From JBDTNQ01 sp039933635 (GTDB lineage: Bacteria > Acidobacteriota > Vicinamibacteria > Vicinamibacterales > SCN-69-37): a stretch of 17,124 nt of DNA. A model generated the notes under the pieces. That model did no database searches, was not told where the DNA came from, and saw nothing but the letters and a program-made list of their open reading frames with translations. The translations under genes and the position numbers were made by a program. This document shows positions 15,249 to 17,124 of the stretch, in pieces. Where the stretch lies: positions 1-17,124 of the forward strand of contig JBDTNQ010000096.1 of assembly GCA_039933635.1 (NCBI GenBank), in the 5' to 3' direction. How positions within the stretch are numbered: the first letter of the stretch is position 1; each line of letters opens with the position of its first letter.

Positions 15249-17069
15249 TCACGCGAGCTGGCTGGCCGTCGCCACACTACGCACGGCCGCGTCCCCGAGA
15301 CGCTCGCGCAGCTGAGTCAAGTACAGGCTCCGCGGGGTGACGTGCCGATCGATCGACTCGATGTGGCCGTTCTCCTTGGTCGTGTCCTGTAAGGGAATGT
15401 TGAACACCACGGCATCCACGCCGAGATGCCCGAAGGAGAAGTTCTGTGCCGTCGGGGGCTTCTGCACATAGAACGCGCCCTCGCAGTTCCAGAACACCGT
15501 GTTGGCGCCGGCCCATCCGATATTGATGTTCTTCCAGAACCGGGCCGTCAGCGGCGCGTGGATGTTGTCGTACAGCCCGCCAGTCGCCCACTGCTCGTGG
15601 GGTTCGCTCGAGGAGTAGGGGTTCGTCGCCTTGCAGTCCAGGAACACGTTCCCGCTGGCCGTCGGCTGACCCGTCATGAACGAATGGCGTCCCTGATCCG
15701 AGAGGCAGCGCTGGACGAGCGAGAGCTGCCCGCGGAGAGCGAATATGAACCGTCTCGCTCCCAGGCGCTGTGAGATGGGATCGCGCGACACGCAATCCTG
15801 CACCGTGACCCACTTCGATCCACGCGCCAGGCCCACCATGCTGTAGACGAAGTGCAGCGCGGTGCAATTGCGCACCCAGCCGTTCTTCATATTGTCGAAC
15901 GTAATGAAGTTGTAGTAGTGGTTCTCGTCGGAGTAGTAGTCCTCGATGATGTAATTCGGACGGTCCATGTTGCCGTACGTCTTCGTGCGCACGGACGGGT
16001 CGAACTCCGACATGCCGCGAAGGTTCTCGACGCCCACATTCTCGATGCGCGCCGGCTCCTCGTACTTCATGACTTCCCCGCCCCCCCATCGCTTCTCGAT
16101 GGCGCAGGTGATGGGCGCGTCGACCGTCACGGTGTTGCCCTGCACGTCGGTCACGACGCGATCCCAGTCCACGTTGAACGGCTGCCACCGGCTTCCCGGC
16201 GCGTCGCCGTTCATGCCAACCTCGTTGATCCAGTCCTGGTTGCCAATTCGGCGCACGATCACCGTATCGCCCGCCTTGAAGCCGCGACCTGACACGATCT
16301 TGAAGCTGCGAGCGCCCACGGGCACGTAGTCGTCCGCGACAAGCTGCTTCGTTTCGTCTTTCGCGACGATGCCGGACGTTCCGCCGATCTTGATGAGCGT
16401 GGGTTGCCCGCCGCCGAAACCGCCGCCCCGGCCGCCGGCGCGACCGGCAGCACCGCCGCCCGGCGCGCCAGCACCGCCCGGCCCGCCGCCTCGACCGCCA
16501 TTCGCGGGCGCCGCATCGACGGCCGCGCCCGCGGCAGGCGCGATGGGAGGAGGCCCGCCAGCAACCGGTGCGCCGCCAGGCGCTCCGGCTGGACCGCCAG
16601 TCAAGGGCGCCGCAGGGCGGCCGGTGCCGGTGCCAATCAGAATGGTGCCGGTGTCACTCATGCCTTCGCCGCGGAGAACGACGCCGCTGGCCTGAATCGT
16701 CAGCGACGTGGCCATACGGTAGTAGCCCGCTTTGAGCAGCAGCGTGCCGCGGAACCCGTTTCTGTCGAGCGGAAGCGCCGCGATTCTGTTGATGGCCGCC
16801 TGGACGTGCTCGGTGTTGTCACCAGCGACCGGCCAGATCGTCTCCTTCACGGGCACGCTGGGAATCGGCACGCCTCCACTTCTGTACCCGGCGTGCGACG
16901 AGTCGATGATGGTGTTGCCCTGGTCATCAGGGACGTAGACGAGCTTGCCGTCTGCCCCTGGATAGACACGGGACACGGTGGGCGCCAGGTCCTCGCCTTG
17001 CCTCCGGGGCACGAACGCCGGTGCCATCGCCAACTGCAGAATCGTCCGCCGAGTCACCCCTACGCTCAT
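15249..17069 (-). CDS. Tat-exported right-handed beta-helix protein (pectate-lyase superfamily)
   Basis: Encodes 606 aa. GGGAGG at 17075-17080 supports ATG 17069, and a twin-arginine signal follows (VTRRTILQLAMAPAFV, Arg7-Arg8). The N-terminal part has the pectate-lyase-3/glycosyl-hydrolase-28-like start: AGDNTEHVQAAINRIAALPL, then GTLLLKAGYYRMATSLTIQ and SGVVLRGEG. A Gly/Ala/Pro/Arg-rich insert of about 70 residues (about 150-220) splits TILIGTG from LIKIGGTSG and probably loops out of the helix. The rest shows beta-helix repeats such as ARIENVGVENLRG, GWVRNCTALHFVY, KWVTVQDCVSRD, GNVFLDCKATNPY and NTVFWNCEGAFYV. Such folds serve pectate lyases, polygalacturonases and other polysaccharide enzymes. 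I cannot assign catalytic residues or a named family. Pectin or hemicellulose binding or cleavage would fit the arabinan-linked neighbours. Confidence 0.75.
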   Translation of the reverse strand: MSVGVTRRTILQLAMAPAFVPRRQGEDLAPTVSRVYPGADGKLVYVPDDQGNTIIDSSHAGYRSGGVPIPSVPVKETIWPVAGDNTEHVQAAINRIAALPLDRNGFRGTLLLKAGYYRMATSLTIQASGVVLRGEGMSDTGTILIGTGTGRPAAPLTGGPAGAPGGAPVAGGPPPIAPAAGAAVDAAPANGGRGGGPGGAGAPGGGAAGRAGGRGGGFGGGQPTLIKIGGTSGIVAKDETKQLVADDYVPVGARSFKIVSGRGFKAGDTVIVRRIGNQDWINEVGMNGDAPGSRWQPFNVDWDRVVTDVQGNTVTVDAPITCAIEKRWGGGEVMKYEEPARIENVGVENLRGMSEFDPSVRTKTYGNMDRPNYIIEDYYSDENHYYNFITFDNMKNGWVRNCTALHFVYSMVGLARGSKWVTVQDCVSRDPISQRLGARRFIFALRGQLSLVQRCLSDQGRHSFMTGQPTASGNVFLDCKATNPYSSSEPHEQWATGGLYDNIHAPLTARFWKNINIGWAGANTVFWNCEGAFYVQKPPTAQNFSFGHLGVDAVVFNIPLQDTTKENGHIESIDRHVTPRSLYLTQLRERLGDAAVRSVATASQLA

Positions 17070-17084
17070 GCCACCCTCCCACTA

Positions 17085-17124
17085 CGCCCGCAGGTCCACA
17101 CGTCCGCACGTCCGCACGTCCGCA
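17085..17124. repeat. 8-bp tandem repeat CGTCCGCA, at least five units, cut by window edge
   Basis: Three perfect CGTCCGCA units (17101-17124) follow two degenerate ones: CGCCCGCA (7 of 8 matching) and GGTCCACA (6 of 8). The array continues to the last base of the window, so its real length is unknown. It lies just upstream of the beta-helix gene, starting 16 bp before its ATG. Confidence 0.75.

Noticed and set aside
17085..17124. Start of a CRISPR array
   Set aside because: The unit is only 8 bp and the copies are directly adjacent with no spacers.

Overview
The window is a high-GC, gene-dense stretch of bacterial chromosome devoted mostly to plant-type polysaccharide and sugar metabolism. 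An acidobacterium, probably of the Vicinamibacteria type, fits best. The signs are a VWA-fold gene of the acidobacterial kind, a PQQ dehydrogenase carrying a cytochrome c domain, many Tat-exported sugar enzymes, and Gly/Ala/Pro/Arg-rich inserts in exported proteins. This is inference from gene style; there is no rRNA or tRNA in the window to test it. No mobile elements, CRISPR arrays or RNA genes were seen.

Layout. (1) 1-743, minus: 5' part of a secreted VWA-fold protein that runs off the left edge. (2) 744-1072: divergent intergenic region with two adjacent perfect palindromes. (3) 1073-7374, plus: a tight three-gene unit (gaps 13 and 25 bp) of a PQQ/cytochrome c dehydrogenase, a Tat-exported glycosidase-like protein, and a secreted mutarotase-fold-like protein. 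(4) 14252 down to 7399, minus: a compact co-directional unit (gaps 28, 44, 93, 25 and 17 bp) of a DHDPS-family sugar-acid dehydratase resembling L-2-keto-3-deoxyarabonate dehydratase, an MFS transporter split by a frameshift at a run of eight G, an exported bicupin, an SMP-30/gluconolactonase-type lactonase, a GH51 alpha-L-arabinofuranosidase, and an exported sugar-phosphate-isomerase/epimerase-like TIM barrel. (5) 14324-15187, plus: a secreted ThuA-domain protein divergent from the dehydratase. (6) 15249-17069, minus: a Tat-exported right-handed beta-helix (pectate-lyase-superfamily) protein, with an 8-bp tandem repeat upstream that reaches the right edge.

How they may work together (inference). 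The exported GH51 enzyme would release L-arabinose from arabinan or arabinoxylan side chains and the MFS protein would import a sugar or sugar acid. A lactonase and a keto-deoxy-arabonate dehydratase are two steps of the non-phosphorylative (oxidative) L-arabinose pathway to 2-oxoglutarate. The PQQ dehydrogenase in the neighbouring operon could do the initial aldose-to-lactone oxidation in the periplasm in place of the usual NAD(P)-dependent arabinose dehydrogenase. The arabonate dehydratase and the semialdehyde dehydrogenase of that pathway are not in the window. The dehydratase identification rests on motif memory, not on a search.
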